A stretch of 35,202 bases of DNA from Candidatus Paenalcaligenes intestinipullorum (GTDB lineage Bacteria > Pseudomonadota > Gammaproteobacteria > Burkholderiales > Burkholderiaceae_B): NCBI GenBank assembly GCA_019120675.1, contig DWUQ01000105.1, positions 1 to 35,202 of the forward strand, in the 5' to 3' direction. The number at the start of each line of letters is the position of its first letter. Position 1 is the first letter of the stretch. Shown piece by piece: positions 25,881 through 33,870 of this stretch. The notes under the pieces were generated by a model that was given only the letters and a program-made list of their open reading frames with translations, ran no database searches and was not told the DNA's origin. Made by a program: the position numbers and the translations under genes.

Positions 25881-27614
25881 TTATTCCTCTTTTTGCTCAG
25901 CTTGCAAAGCCACTAAAGGCTCAATCGGTGCGTCGGGTTGCACCCCCATACGCCGCAAACTGTTTGCCATAATCTCTGAAAAAACGGGAGCCGCTACACG
26001 CCCCCCAAAATAGGCCCCTTGAGGCTCATCAATACTGACTGCTACGACTAAGCGTGGATCCGATACCGGCGCAAAACCCACAAACGAGCTGCGATAACGT
26101 GATTTACTGTACTTACCATCAACGATTTTACGCGCCGTACCACTCTTTCCTGCCACCCGATAACCTTGCACCTGAGCCAGCTTTGCCCCATCTGGCCCTG
26201 CAGCCGCTTCGAGCATCGCCCGTACGGTACGCGCCACTTCGGGCTTGAACACCGGAACACTAGCCGGTTTAGCCGTGTTTTTGAGTAAACTTAAAAACAC
26301 CATATCGCCATCTCGGGCAAACACCGTATAGGCATGCGCCATTTGCAGCAACGATACGGACAGACCATACCCATACGCCATCGTGGCGCGCTCAATCGGA
26401 CGCCAGCGCGCCCAAGGGCGCAAACGACCCGCGGCCGCACCTGGGAAATTGGTCTGCGGTGAACGCCCAAAGCCCAACAGGTTAAAACTATTCCACATTT
26501 CTTCTGAGCTTAAACGCTCCGAAATCATGGTCATGCCGATATTACTTGAGCGCTGCAAAATGCCCGCGGCATCCAAAGTGCCGTTAAAACGGCTCACATC
26601 GGTGATCGTATGACCTTGATACCGATACGCCCCATTGCCCGTATTGAACTTGGTGGAGGTGGAAATCTTGTTGTTGTTTAAAGCCACGGCTACCGTGAAG
26701 GGCTTCATCGTTGAGCCGGGCTCAAAGGTGTCGGTGATCACACGATTTCTGAGCGCACTGCCACGACGCTCGCTACGCTCATTGGGATCATAGGTCGGCA
26801 AATTCACCAGCGCCAATAGCTCGCCCGAACGCACATCAATAATAACTGCGGACGCCGCACTGGCTTGGGTTTCTTCGAGGCTCTTTTTGAGGGCGGCGTA
26901 CGCGTCGTATTGCAACGCGGCATCAATAGAAAGCTGTAAGTCCTGACCATTTACGGGTGGGATGGCATCGCGCACATCCTCGATGATATTGCCCAAACGA
27001 TCTCGAATGACCCGTCGCGACCCAGCAGTACCAGAAAGCTCCTGATTAAAAGAAAGCTCAATGCCTTCGATGCCTTGGTCTTCAATATCGGTAAAGCCAG
27101 TCACGTGCGCCATGACCTCGCCTTGGGGGTACGAGCGACGCACCTCATCTTGATCGTGGATACCGGGGATCTTTAAGCTCGCGATTTCTTTGGCGAGCTC
27201 CATCTCAACCTGTCGACGCAAATACACAAAGCTACGGTCTTCGGTGTTGATACGACGCTGCACCTCATCAGGGCTCATCTCCAGCAAGGATGCGAGCTTA
27301 GCGACCTGCTCGGGAGTGGCTTTTTTTGCATCCTCGGGCAAGGCCCAGATCGCTTTAACGGCCACACTACTGGCCAACACCACTTCACCCGTGCGATCGA
27401 ACACCTTGCCCCGTGTAGCGGGCAAGACAACCGTACGCTCATACCGGCGTTCGCCTTGTTGCTGTAAGAACTCAGTTGAAAAGGCTTGAACGTGTACGGC
27501 TTTGACTAATAAAGCAATAAAACCCAACACCAGCATGCGCCATACCCAGCGCGCTCGGCTGATGGAAGCGTGCTCGGCAAGCATGGCGCGCTGATGGTAA
27601 TGAGGCTGAGGCAT
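25881..27614 (-). CDS. ftsI: Penicillin-binding protein 3, septal transpeptidase FtsI
   Basis: FtsI cross-links septal peptidoglycan in complex with FtsW. The 577-residue class B PBP has a short cytoplasmic tail, one membrane segment (about 27-44), a dimerisation/pedestal region starting RTVVLPATRGKVFDRTGEVV, and the transpeptidase domain. The active-site serine is in EPGSTMKPF (STMK 301-304). The SxN motif is in RSSNIGM and the KSG triad in AGKSGTARK. The ATG shares a base with the ftsL stop (TAATG). It ends 2 bp before murEF. Confidence 0.97.
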   Translation of the reverse strand: MPQPHYHQRAMLAEHASISRARWVWRMLVLGFIALLVKAVHVQAFSTEFLQQQGERRYERTVVLPATRGKVFDRTGEVVLASSVAVKAIWALPEDAKKATPEQVAKLASLLEMSPDEVQRRINTEDRSFVYLRRQVEMELAKEIASLKIPGIHDQDEVRRSYPQGEVMAHVTGFTDIEDQGIEGIELSFNQELSGTAGSRRVIRDRLGNIIEDVRDAIPPVNGQDLQLSIDAALQYDAYAALKKSLEETQASAASAVIIDVRSGELLALVNLPTYDPNERSERRGSALRNRVITDTFEPGSTMKPFTVAVALNNNKISTSTKFNTGNGAYRYQGHTITDVSRFNGTLDAAGILQRSSNIGMTMISERLSSEEMWNSFNLLGFGRSPQTNFPGAAAGRLRPWARWRPIERATMAYGYGLSVSLLQMAHAYTVFARDGDMVFLSLLKNTAKPASVPVFKPEVARTVRAMLEAAAGPDGAKLAQVQGYRVAGKSGTARKIVDGKYSKSRYRSSFVGFAPVSDPRLVVAVSIDEPQGAYFGGRVAAPVFSEIMANSLRRMGVQPDAPIEPLVALQAEQKEE

Positions 27615-27925
27615 TATTGTGCTCCCTGTTTAAGGGGCATGGCACCGCCACGGGATAAAACCGTTGCAGGCAAATAGAGCGTGCGATCGGGCGAGCCGCC
27701 AATCAATTCGAGCTCCTGTCGCGCCAAACGATCCACACGGGCATTACTCGCCAAGCTGGCGCGTTCGGCTTGTAGACGACGCCATTCTAAATCCAGCTCA
27801 CGCGCTTGACGCACTAAACGTTCTGTTTCCATATAGAGCTGGCGCGCTTGATAGCGCGCCGAGACCAAAGAGAGAGCTGAGACCATCAGCACCAAGGCCA
27901 AACCAAAACGAAGCAACAAGCTCAC
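27614..27925 (-). CDS. ftsL: Cell division protein FtsL
   Basis: FtsL is a small bitopic protein that joins FtsB and FtsQ and activates FtsWI. The 103-residue product has a hydrophobic N-terminal segment (about 2-23), then a coiled coil (about 25-65) rich in Arg, Glu and Leu with heptad-like spacing (QLYMETERLVRQARELDLEW), and the family tail motif RLARQELELI. The start is GTG at 27925, overlapping the rsmH TGA as GTGA. Size and position between rsmH and ftsI support the call more than sequence identity, which is low in this family. Confidence 0.93.
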   Translation of the reverse strand: MSLLLRFGLALVLMVSALSLVSARYQARQLYMETERLVRQARELDLEWRRLQAERASLASNARVDRLARQELELIGGSPDRTLYLPATVLSRGGAMPLKQGAQ

Positions 27926-28986
27926 CGCCGTTTCCCCCGACGTGAATGATCACCACGCCCAGCTAAAGCTTGATGGGCTTGATCAAAAGTAGCGCGCCAA
28001 TCGTCCTGCAATGGCGTATACGTGCGCTCCGCTACTCGTAATACCGCCGAGCGAGCGCGCACATTGTGCTCTATTTCTGCCGCATTTGGGAGTACCCTAC
28101 CGATTGATCGCAACCATGGTTGGGGTAACTGCTCGACGGTTAAAGGCAAGTGGGCCACCGCAGCATCTGGGTTGGCCGCCGTGTTAATAAACTGTTTGAC
28201 AATACGATCCTCAAGAGAGTGAAAGCTAATCACAGCAAGACGGCCATCGGGCTTGAGCAGTTCAAGACTTAACGGCAGCGTGAGCGCAAGCTCTTCGAGC
28301 TCACGGTTGAGGTAAATCCGTATAGCCTGGAAGGTCCGGGTGGCAGGGTGATGACCCTTCTCGCGTGTGCGGACAACCGAGGCGACCAGCTCGGCGAGAT
28401 CGCTCGTTGTACGCAGCGGTAAGGATTCGCGGCGACTAACAATCGCCTTTGCAATCTGGAAAGCAAACCGTTCTTCGCCATAATCTGCTATGACCTCTTT
28501 AATTTCTTCAACACTGGCCTGGCTGAGCCATTCGGCTGCCGTTAAGCCTGTGGAGTTATTCATACGCATATCCAGAGGCCCCTCGCGCATAAACGAGAAC
28601 CCTCGCTCCGCCGCGTCCAGCTGCGGAGACGATACGCCCAGATCCATCATGATGCCGTCAACAGCGTGCACACCGTGCTCAGACAAAGCCGTATGCATCT
28701 GTTCAAAACCGGCATGAATTACTGTGATACGTTGGTCTTGTGAGGCCAGTGCCTGAGCCGCCTCAATGGCTTGTGGGTCTTTGTCGATGACAAACAGTCG
28801 AGCACTCGCATCGACATGCTGCAATAAGTATTGACTGTGGCCACCCCGCCCAAATGTGGCGTCGACATACACTGCATTTGGGATGGCTTTAGGCGCTATC
28901 AGGCCTGCCCGCTTAATATGAAAATCGGGCTCAATGAGAGCAGCCACAGTGGGCTCAAGCAATACGGAGCGATGAGCAAAACTCAT
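27922..28986 (-). CDS. rsmH: 16S rRNA m4C1402 N4-methyltransferase
   Basis: RsmH (MraW) methylates N4 of C1402 in the ribosomal P site. The SAM-binding motif is VDATFGRGGHSQYLL, followed by VIDKDPQAIEAA. DGIMMDLGVSSPQLD and RGFSFMREGPLDMRM are strongly conserved. VISFHSLEDRIVKQF is the C-terminal catalytic-domain signature. The protein has 354 residues against about 313 in E. coli. Part of the excess is an insertion at about 23-38 (HIKRAGLIAPKAIPN) before the SAM motif. The start lies 8 bp after mraZ. Confidence 0.96.
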   Translation of the reverse strand: MSFAHRSVLLEPTVAALIEPDFHIKRAGLIAPKAIPNAVYVDATFGRGGHSQYLLQHVDASARLFVIDKDPQAIEAAQALASQDQRITVIHAGFEQMHTALSEHGVHAVDGIMMDLGVSSPQLDAAERGFSFMREGPLDMRMNNSTGLTAAEWLSQASVEEIKEVIADYGEERFAFQIAKAIVSRRESLPLRTTSDLAELVASVVRTREKGHHPATRTFQAIRIYLNRELEELALTLPLSLELLKPDGRLAVISFHSLEDRIVKQFINTAANPDAAVAHLPLTVEQLPQPWLRSIGRVLPNAAEIEHNVRARSAVLRVAERTYTPLQDDWRATFDQAHQALAGRGDHSRRGKRR

Positions 28987-28994
28987 GAGCCAAC

Positions 28995-29423
28995 TCAGAA
29001 AGAAAACTGTTCAAATACGGCAGTCATGCCTTGGGCGAGGTCTTGAGCCTGGCGTCGTTCGAGCTCTACGGCATCCCACAGCTCGAAATGCCCCCCTAAA
29101 CCGAGCAGCATGGCTCCACGCTCAAGGCCTACGGCAAGCCGTAACTCAGGCGCCACCAAAATACGGCCAGCACCATCCATTTCGACATCTTGGGCATTAC
29201 CCAGCAGTAAACGCTGCAAGGCACGGGCAGACATAGGGAAGGCAGCAATTTGTTGGCGTTTTTCTTCCCACAGGGAGCGTGGGTAAACCAAAAGGCAGCC
29301 ATCGGGGTGACGCGTAAGCGTGAGACGTCCGGATTCATGGTTGAGCAACGCGTCACGATGCCGTGTCGGTATAGCCATCCGACCCTTGGCATCTAATGTG
29401 AGAGCATTGCTGCCTTGGAACAT
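28995..29423 (-). CDS. mraZ: MraZ, AbrB-like transcriptional regulator of the dcw cluster
   Basis: MraZ is a ring-forming DNA-binding protein that represses its own operon. From the ATG at 29423 (MFQGSNALTLDAKGRMAIPT) it has 142 residues, made of two SpoVT/AbrB-like halves. The first contains the DxKGR motif DAKGR at 10-14. The second has EMDGAGRILVAPELR, the equivalent DxxGR motif. GGGGAAGG precedes the ATG. An in-frame codon at 29492 would place the operator inside the coding region and is rejected. The matching boxes directly upstream support autoregulation. Confidence 0.96.
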   Translation of the reverse strand: MFQGSNALTLDAKGRMAIPTRHRDALLNHESGRLTLTRHPDGCLLVYPRSLWEEKRQQIAAFPMSARALQRLLLGNAQDVEMDGAGRILVAPELRLAVGLERGAMLLGLGGHFELWDAVELERRQAQDLAQGMTAVFEQFSF

Positions 29424-29429
29424 CGCCTT

Positions 29430-29465
29430 CCCCACTTTTATACACAAAAACCTACTTTTTCCCAC
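29430..29465 (-). promoter_or_regulatory. MraZ operator: four hexamer boxes at 10-bp period
   Basis: Reading the minus strand, GTGGGA, GTAGGT, GTGTAT and GTGGGG start at 29465, 29455, 29445 and 29435. The spacers between them are all A or all T (AAAA, TTTT, AAAA). Known MraZ sites are tandem GTGGG repeats at this period. The last box adjoins the ribosome binding site. Confidence 0.8.
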
Positions 29466-29492
29466 TCTAAGCCAAGACACGAAAGTGGTCAA
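29464..29492 (-). promoter_or_regulatory. Main mraZ (dcw) promoter
   Basis: TTGACC (29487-29492) and TAGAGT (29464-29469) are 17 bp apart on the minus strand. The -10 overlaps the first MraZ box by two bases, so bound MraZ would block it. The start point would fall near 29457. Confidence 0.65.
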
Positions 29493-29766
29493 GATATATA
29501 GGCATTTTTAGCTTAAGAATGGGGAACTATTATTTAGCCTCACTCCTTCAAACTTCAACGCAAAGGGTTTATTTTCAATCACTTAAAAAAACAATTAAAA
29601 GTAACTTGTTAAATACTCACTAAGCTTCCACACTAACCCTTGCACTTCCTAACATTTATTCACGGACGACAAAAAGCCACTCCATAGATAAGTGTTAAAA
29701 AATGAAAATAGGAAAAGTTTTAATCACTGTTAGAATAAACAGTCATCGGCAATGGACTTGCCAAAG
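29493..29766. other. AT-rich spacer between rnpB and mraZ
   Basis: About 270 bp without a coding frame, rich in A and T. On the minus strand TTGAAG (29553-29558) and TAAATA (29531-29536) are 16 bp apart and could be a second, upstream dcw promoter (low confidence). I see no other RNA gene, repeat or terminator hairpin in it. Confidence 0.5.
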
Positions 29767-30168
29767 AAAAAAGGAACAAGCCTATAGGCCGGATTCTGTA
29801 AACCAAGCACGCTTGGTTGGCAACCATTCCTCTGGGTGATGCATTACTGCAGCACTCTAGCCACCTACCCGCATACTTGAGCGAGCCGCCCTTTTATTGC
29901 TTGCACAATAACGTATGCCTATTTGGTGTTGCTCCGGATAGAGGTTACCGCGTTTCACCCTACACGCACGGTTGACTCAGCGCCAACAAAATTACGGAGA
30001 TGGCCGTAACTGAGCATAGTAAACTATGCCCTACGCGCAGACTCGTCTCTGTGGCCCTATTCCTCAGCTGAAGTACTCAACTGGGCGGCTGTTAGCCGCT
30101 ATCCTGCTCTGCGGAGTCCGGACCTTCCTCGATAGCGTACGCTACCGCGGCTGCCCAGCTTGTTCCTT
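29767..30168 (-). ncRNA. rnpB: RNase P RNA (bacterial class A)
   Basis: RnpB is the catalytic RNA that trims tRNA 5' leaders. On the minus strand the conserved 5' core GAGGAAGGTCCGGACTCC is at 30113-30130. The conserved block GGAGCAACACCAAATAGG is in the 3' half, and the 3' core ACAGAATCCGGCCTATAGG is at 29781-29799. Terminal helix P1 is formed by GGAACAAGC at the 5' end pairing with GCTTGTTCC at 29773-29781. A run of six T follows, so the 3' end is near 29767. The 5' end near 30168 is inferred from the promoter. A plus-strand open frame across this RNA is not a gene. Confidence 0.95.
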
Positions 30169-30174
30169 ACTGTT

Positions 30175-30204
30175 ATTGTACCGTGCGATCTGTATCGCGC
30201 ACAA
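30175..30204 (-). promoter_or_regulatory. rnpB promoter
   Basis: TTGTGC (30199-30204) and TACAAT (30175-30180) are 18 bp apart on the minus strand, placing the start near the first base of P1. It lies in the 58-bp gap shared with the divergent uup. Confidence 0.6.
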
Positions 30205-30226
30205 AATTTTCTACTTCTGGAGTGTT

Positions 30227-32032
30227 ATGTCTTCGAACTTGATCACGCTAAACGAGGTACAACTCGCTTTTGGTCACCACGCCCTCTTAGACAGCGCCAA
30301 CCTAATTGTGCACGAGGGTGAGCGTTGCGGCCTCATTGGCCGTAACGGTGCCGGCAAGTCTTCTTTACTCAAACTCTTAGATGGCCGTCTTGCCCCAGAT
30401 GAGGGCGAGGTGCAGCGCCGTATCGGTTTGCGGGTCGCAACCGTTGAGCAAGAGCCCGACCTTCCTCCCGAACAAAGCGTGTACGATTACCTCTGCGGTG
30501 ATTTTGAGCTCAACGAAGACTGGCAACGCCCTTCACGTATCAGCGGCTTAATTGACGAATTGAAGCTTCGGCCCGATGCCTTAAATCAAACCTTATCAGG
30601 TGGCATGCGTAAACGTGTCGCTTTAGCTAAGGCCGTTGCTGACGCGCCCGATTTGCTCTTGCTCGACGAGCCCACGAACCATTTAGACTTCGACGGCATT
30701 TTATGGCTCGAAGCGCTGTTGAAAAACTTTCGGGGCAGCGTCATCGTCATTACTCACGATCGACAATTTCTAGACGAAGTCACCACACGCATTATTGAAC
30801 TGGATCGAGGCCAAATCTTTAGCTTCCCCGGTAACTTTTCTCAATGGCAAGTGCGCAAAGCCGAATGGCTGGAAGCGGAAGCCCAACAAAATGCGAAGTT
30901 TGACAAGTTCCTTGCCCAAGAAGAAGTCTGGATTCGTACTGGCGTGCAAGCACGCCGCACCCGAGACGAAGGTCGCGTACGTCGCTTGGAATCGCTACGT
31001 CGTGAACGTGCCGCGCGGCGCGAGCGTTCGGGCAATGTTAGTTTTGCCATTGATGAGGGCAAACGTTCAGGCCGCTTAGTGATTGAAGCCGAGCATATTA
31101 CCCATGGCTACAACGCGCATACGTTAATTAACGACTTCTCTACCGTGCTGTTACGAGGTGATCGGGTAGGATTAATCGGACCAAATGGCGCTGGCAAAAC
31201 CACCCTTTTACAAATTCTGCTTGGTCTGCTGCCCCCTAATCAAGGGCATGTCAAACTAGGAACCAATTTGACCATTGGCTACTTTGATCAAATGCGCAGT
31301 CAACTGGATGAAAAAGCCACCCTCGTGGAGACGATCAACCCCGGTACCGAATGGATTCAGATTGGCGACAAACGCTTGCACGTGATGAGCTATTTAGAAG
31401 AGTTTTTATTCCCAGCTGCACGCGCACACTCTCCAGTCAGCACGCTATCGGGGGGGGAGCGTGCACGCCTTGCGCTCGCCCGGCTATTTGCTCAACCCAC
31501 TAACATTCTGGTGCTGGACGAGCCTACTAACGATCTCGATATTGAAACCCTAGAATTGCTGGAGTCTTTGCTACAAGACTACCAAGGGACTGTATTATTG
31601 GTGAGCCACGACCGCAGCTTTTTGAATAATGTGGTGACCCAAGTCATTGCCGCCGAACCAAATGGTCATTGGCAAGAATACGCAGGGGGCTATGATGACT
31701 GGCTGCAGCAACGACCCGAGCCTTTAACCGAAGCTCCCGCAGCGACCAACCCCCCAGCGACCTCTAAAGCACCCGCGGCGGCCCCGCGTGCGCGCAGTCG
31801 CAGCAGTGGGTTGGCCCCTTGGGAAAGCAAAGAGCTGGCCGAGCTCCCCGAAAAAATCGCTCAACTGGAAGCCCAACAATCCGCCCTTGCTGCCCAGCTT
31901 AGTGAACCCGATATTTATGCAGATGGGCCTGAGGCCGCTCAACGCATCAATGACCAGCTCGCGGAACTGGATGAGCAACTGATGGCTCTGTTTGATCGTT
32001 GGGAAAGCTTAGAAGCCAAACAGGGTGAATAA
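30227..32032 (+). CDS. uup: ABC-F family ATPase Uup
   Basis: Uup is a soluble ABC-F ATPase linked to ribosomes and to limiting transposon precise excision and replication-intermediate damage. From the ATG at 30227 (MSSNLITLNEVQLAFGHHAL), with TGGAG upstream, it has 601 residues. The longer frame from 30026 runs through rnpB and is rejected. Two ABC domains are complete: GRNGAGKSS, LSGGMRKR and LLLLDEPTNHLD in the first, GPNGAGKTT, LSGGERAR and LVLDEPTNDLD in the second. An ABC-F linker lies between them. After an Ala/Pro-rich hinge (about 500-530) the C-terminal coiled coil (about 535-600, starting ELAELPEKIAQLEAQQ) identifies Uup among ABC-F members. Confidence 0.93.
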   Translation: MSSNLITLNEVQLAFGHHALLDSANLIVHEGERCGLIGRNGAGKSSLLKLLDGRLAPDEGEVQRRIGLRVATVEQEPDLPPEQSVYDYLCGDFELNEDWQRPSRISGLIDELKLRPDALNQTLSGGMRKRVALAKAVADAPDLLLLDEPTNHLDFDGILWLEALLKNFRGSVIVITHDRQFLDEVTTRIIELDRGQIFSFPGNFSQWQVRKAEWLEAEAQQNAKFDKFLAQEEVWIRTGVQARRTRDEGRVRRLESLRRERAARRERSGNVSFAIDEGKRSGRLVIEAEHITHGYNAHTLINDFSTVLLRGDRVGLIGPNGAGKTTLLQILLGLLPPNQGHVKLGTNLTIGYFDQMRSQLDEKATLVETINPGTEWIQIGDKRLHVMSYLEEFLFPAARAHSPVSTLSGGERARLALARLFAQPTNILVLDEPTNDLDIETLELLESLLQDYQGTVLLVSHDRSFLNNVVTQVIAAEPNGHWQEYAGGYDDWLQQRPEPLTEAPAATNPPATSKAPAAAPRARSRSSGLAPWESKELAELPEKIAQLEAQQSALAAQLSEPDIYADGPEAAQRINDQLAELDEQLMALFDRWESLEAKQGE

Positions 32033-32036
32033 ATAA

Positions 32037-32075
32037 AGGCCATCAAGTGCTTCACTCAACAGCACCCGATGGCCT
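32037..32075 (+). terminator. Possible terminator after uup
   Basis: AGGCCATC (32037-32044) pairs with GATGGCCT (32068-32075), with an inner GTGC/GCAC pairing. The U-tract is poor (GCCTTAG). A second hairpin, ATGGCTATT/AATAGCCAT (32105-32129), lies nearer the pyrC end. Either could separate the convergent uup and pyrC. Confidence 0.45.
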
Positions 32076-32148
32076 GCCTTAGTTCACAATACTCTAAGCT
32101 ACGAATGGCTATTAATGAAAAATAGCCATATGACCTAGGCTTAATGGA

Positions 32149-33216
32149 CTAGGCCACGACCGTCCAATCTAGCTCGCTACCTGCGGCCAAAGGCACCACA
32201 TCATCACCCGCGATTGTCAGCGCGTCAGGAATTGCAAACGCACGTTTTTGTAAGGTCAATTGTCCAGTGTTGCGCGGTAGACCATAAAAATCCGGCCCAT
32301 TTTCACTGGCAAAGGCTTGCAAACGATCCAGAGCTCCAACAGAGTCAAAGGCCGTAGCGTAAAGCTCCATGGCATGCAAAGCGGTGTAACACCCCGCACA
32401 ACCACAGTCCTGCTCTTTGCGTCCGCGCGGGTGGGGCGCACTATCGGTACCCAAGAAAAAACGCTTGCTGTCACTGGTGGCAGCTTTTAATAAAGCTTGG
32501 CGGTGCGTCTCACGCTTGAGCACGGGCAAACAGAACCAGTGGGGACGTAGTCCGCCTAGAAATAAAGCGTTGCGATTATAAAGCAAATGATGAGCGGTAA
32601 TCGTCGCCGCCACGGGCCCTTCAGCCTCGCTCACATACGCCACCCCTTCGGCGGTGGTGAGGTGCTCAAACACAACCTTAAGCTCAGGAAACTGTTGACG
32701 CAGAGGAATCATGACACGATCAATAAACACCGCTTCACGATCAAATAAGTCAACGGAAGGATCGGTAACCTCGCCATGCACCAATAACGGCATGCCAACC
32801 TCTTGCATGGCCTCTAAAGCCGCTGGGCAATGACGCAATAAATCCGTAACCCCCGCATCTGAATTGGTGGTGGCACCCGCTGGGTACAATTTAACCCCAT
32901 GCACCATTCCCGAAGCTTTGGCCGTACGGATTTCCTGAGCGGGCGTGTTATCAGTAAGATACAACGTCATAAGCGGCTCAAAGGCCTGGGCCTGCTGATC
33001 CAACGCCGTATCGGCTTGCAAGGCGTTAAGAATGCGTTGCCGATACGCCAGAGCCTGCTCGGTCGTGGTTACCGGAGGGGTCAAGTTCGGCATAATAATC
33101 GCACGACCAAACTGGGCAGCGGTGTGGCCCACAATGTCTTGTAGCATCGCGCCATCACGCAAGTGCAAATGCCAATCATCGGGGCGGGTAATCGTAATAC
33201 TGGAAGCAGAAGACAT
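32149..33216 (-). CDS. pyrC: Dihydroorotase (class II)
   Basis: PyrC closes carbamoyl-aspartate to dihydroorotate in pyrimidine synthesis. The 355-residue amidohydrolase has the first zinc pair H16/H18 in DDWHLHLRDG. The carboxylated lysine is K109 in HGVKLYPAGATTNSD. Further metal ligands are in LVHGEV and EHLTT, and the catalytic Asp in LGTDSAPHPRGRKE. These are the E. coli-type PyrC motifs and not those of the PyrB-associated class I enzyme. It stands alone between uup and the SWIB gene. I see no pyrimidine-sensing leader. Confidence 0.96.
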   Translation of the reverse strand: MSSASSITITRPDDWHLHLRDGAMLQDIVGHTAAQFGRAIIMPNLTPPVTTTEQALAYRQRILNALQADTALDQQAQAFEPLMTLYLTDNTPAQEIRTAKASGMVHGVKLYPAGATTNSDAGVTDLLRHCPAALEAMQEVGMPLLVHGEVTDPSVDLFDREAVFIDRVMIPLRQQFPELKVVFEHLTTAEGVAYVSEAEGPVAATITAHHLLYNRNALFLGGLRPHWFCLPVLKRETHRQALLKAATSDSKRFFLGTDSAPHPRGRKEQDCGCAGCYTALHAMELYATAFDSVGALDRLQAFASENGPDFYGLPRNTGQLTLQKRAFAIPDALTIAGDDVVPLAAGSELDWTVVA

Positions 33217-33377
33217 AATTCAATACTAAAAACGTGGGCACTAAGCCCGCTGACCATCGACGCATACGCGGCTCAGGCCTTATTATCCTATAGTGCTTGG
33301 CTTACGCCTACCTCTTGCTGAGTTTTACTATATATTCGAACCACACTTCACTATTTAATGAGGAGACGCTACTCATC

Positions 33378-33680
33378 ATGGCCACCAAAAACACAGAAAG
33401 CGAAAAAAAAACCAACCACGCCCGAGACGCTCAAACCGCTGGTTTTAAAAAACCCGTACAGCCTAGCCCCGAGCTCGCTCAAATTGTAGGTAGTGACCCA
33501 CTACCCCGCACCGAAGTCACCAAGAAAGTGTGGGCGTACATTAAAACGCATCACTTACAAAATCCAGCCAACCGCCGTAACATCCTAGCCGATGACACGT
33601 TATACGCCGTCCTAGGCAAAAAAGAGGTGAGTATGTTTGAGCTGACCAAACTCATTAGCGGTCATTTACGCCCGATTTAG
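33378..33680 (+). CDS. Small SWIB-domain protein
   Basis: The 100-residue product has a Lys-rich, charged N-terminal arm (1-45) and one SWIB/MDM2-type domain (about 46-100). The domain has the pattern LPRTEVTKKVWAYIKTHHLQ, NRRNILADDTL and SMFELTKLISGHL. SWIB domains were first known from eukaryotic SWI/SNF complexes and also occur in chlamydiae and many proteobacteria, where the role is mostly unknown; DNA binding or chromosome packing has been suggested. The start is ATG at 33378, with GAGGAG rather far upstream (12 bases). The in-frame ATG at 33297 gives a hydrophobic extension not expected in the family. It seems to be a single-gene unit. Confidence 0.8.
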   Translation: MATKNTESEKKTNHARDAQTAGFKKPVQPSPELAQIVGSDPLPRTEVTKKVWAYIKTHHLQNPANRRNILADDTLYAVLGKKEVSMFELTKLISGHLRPI

Positions 33681-33870
33681 TATTCTTTTTTACTCTTACT
33701 CCCACTTCGCTTCGTAGCCGCTATTCAGCGCTGTGCTTCTAGTGCAGGCTCAGTGTTTAAGTACAGATCGCTTGCTGCACTAAGAATTTTATGTTGCACA
33801 CTATTCATTGATATATTTAAAAAGCATTACAGATCTACTCTAAGCACTTACCCACTGATTAGGAGCTGAT

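Noticed and set aside
29424..29492. 23-residue extension of MraZ
   Set aside because: It would translate the promoter and the MraZ boxes. The family start MFQG is at 29423.
30026..30226. 67-residue N-terminal extension of Uup from an upstream ATG
   Set aside because: It reads straight through the conserved RNase P RNA on the other strand. The ATG at 30227 has a ribosome binding site and gives the family N-terminus.
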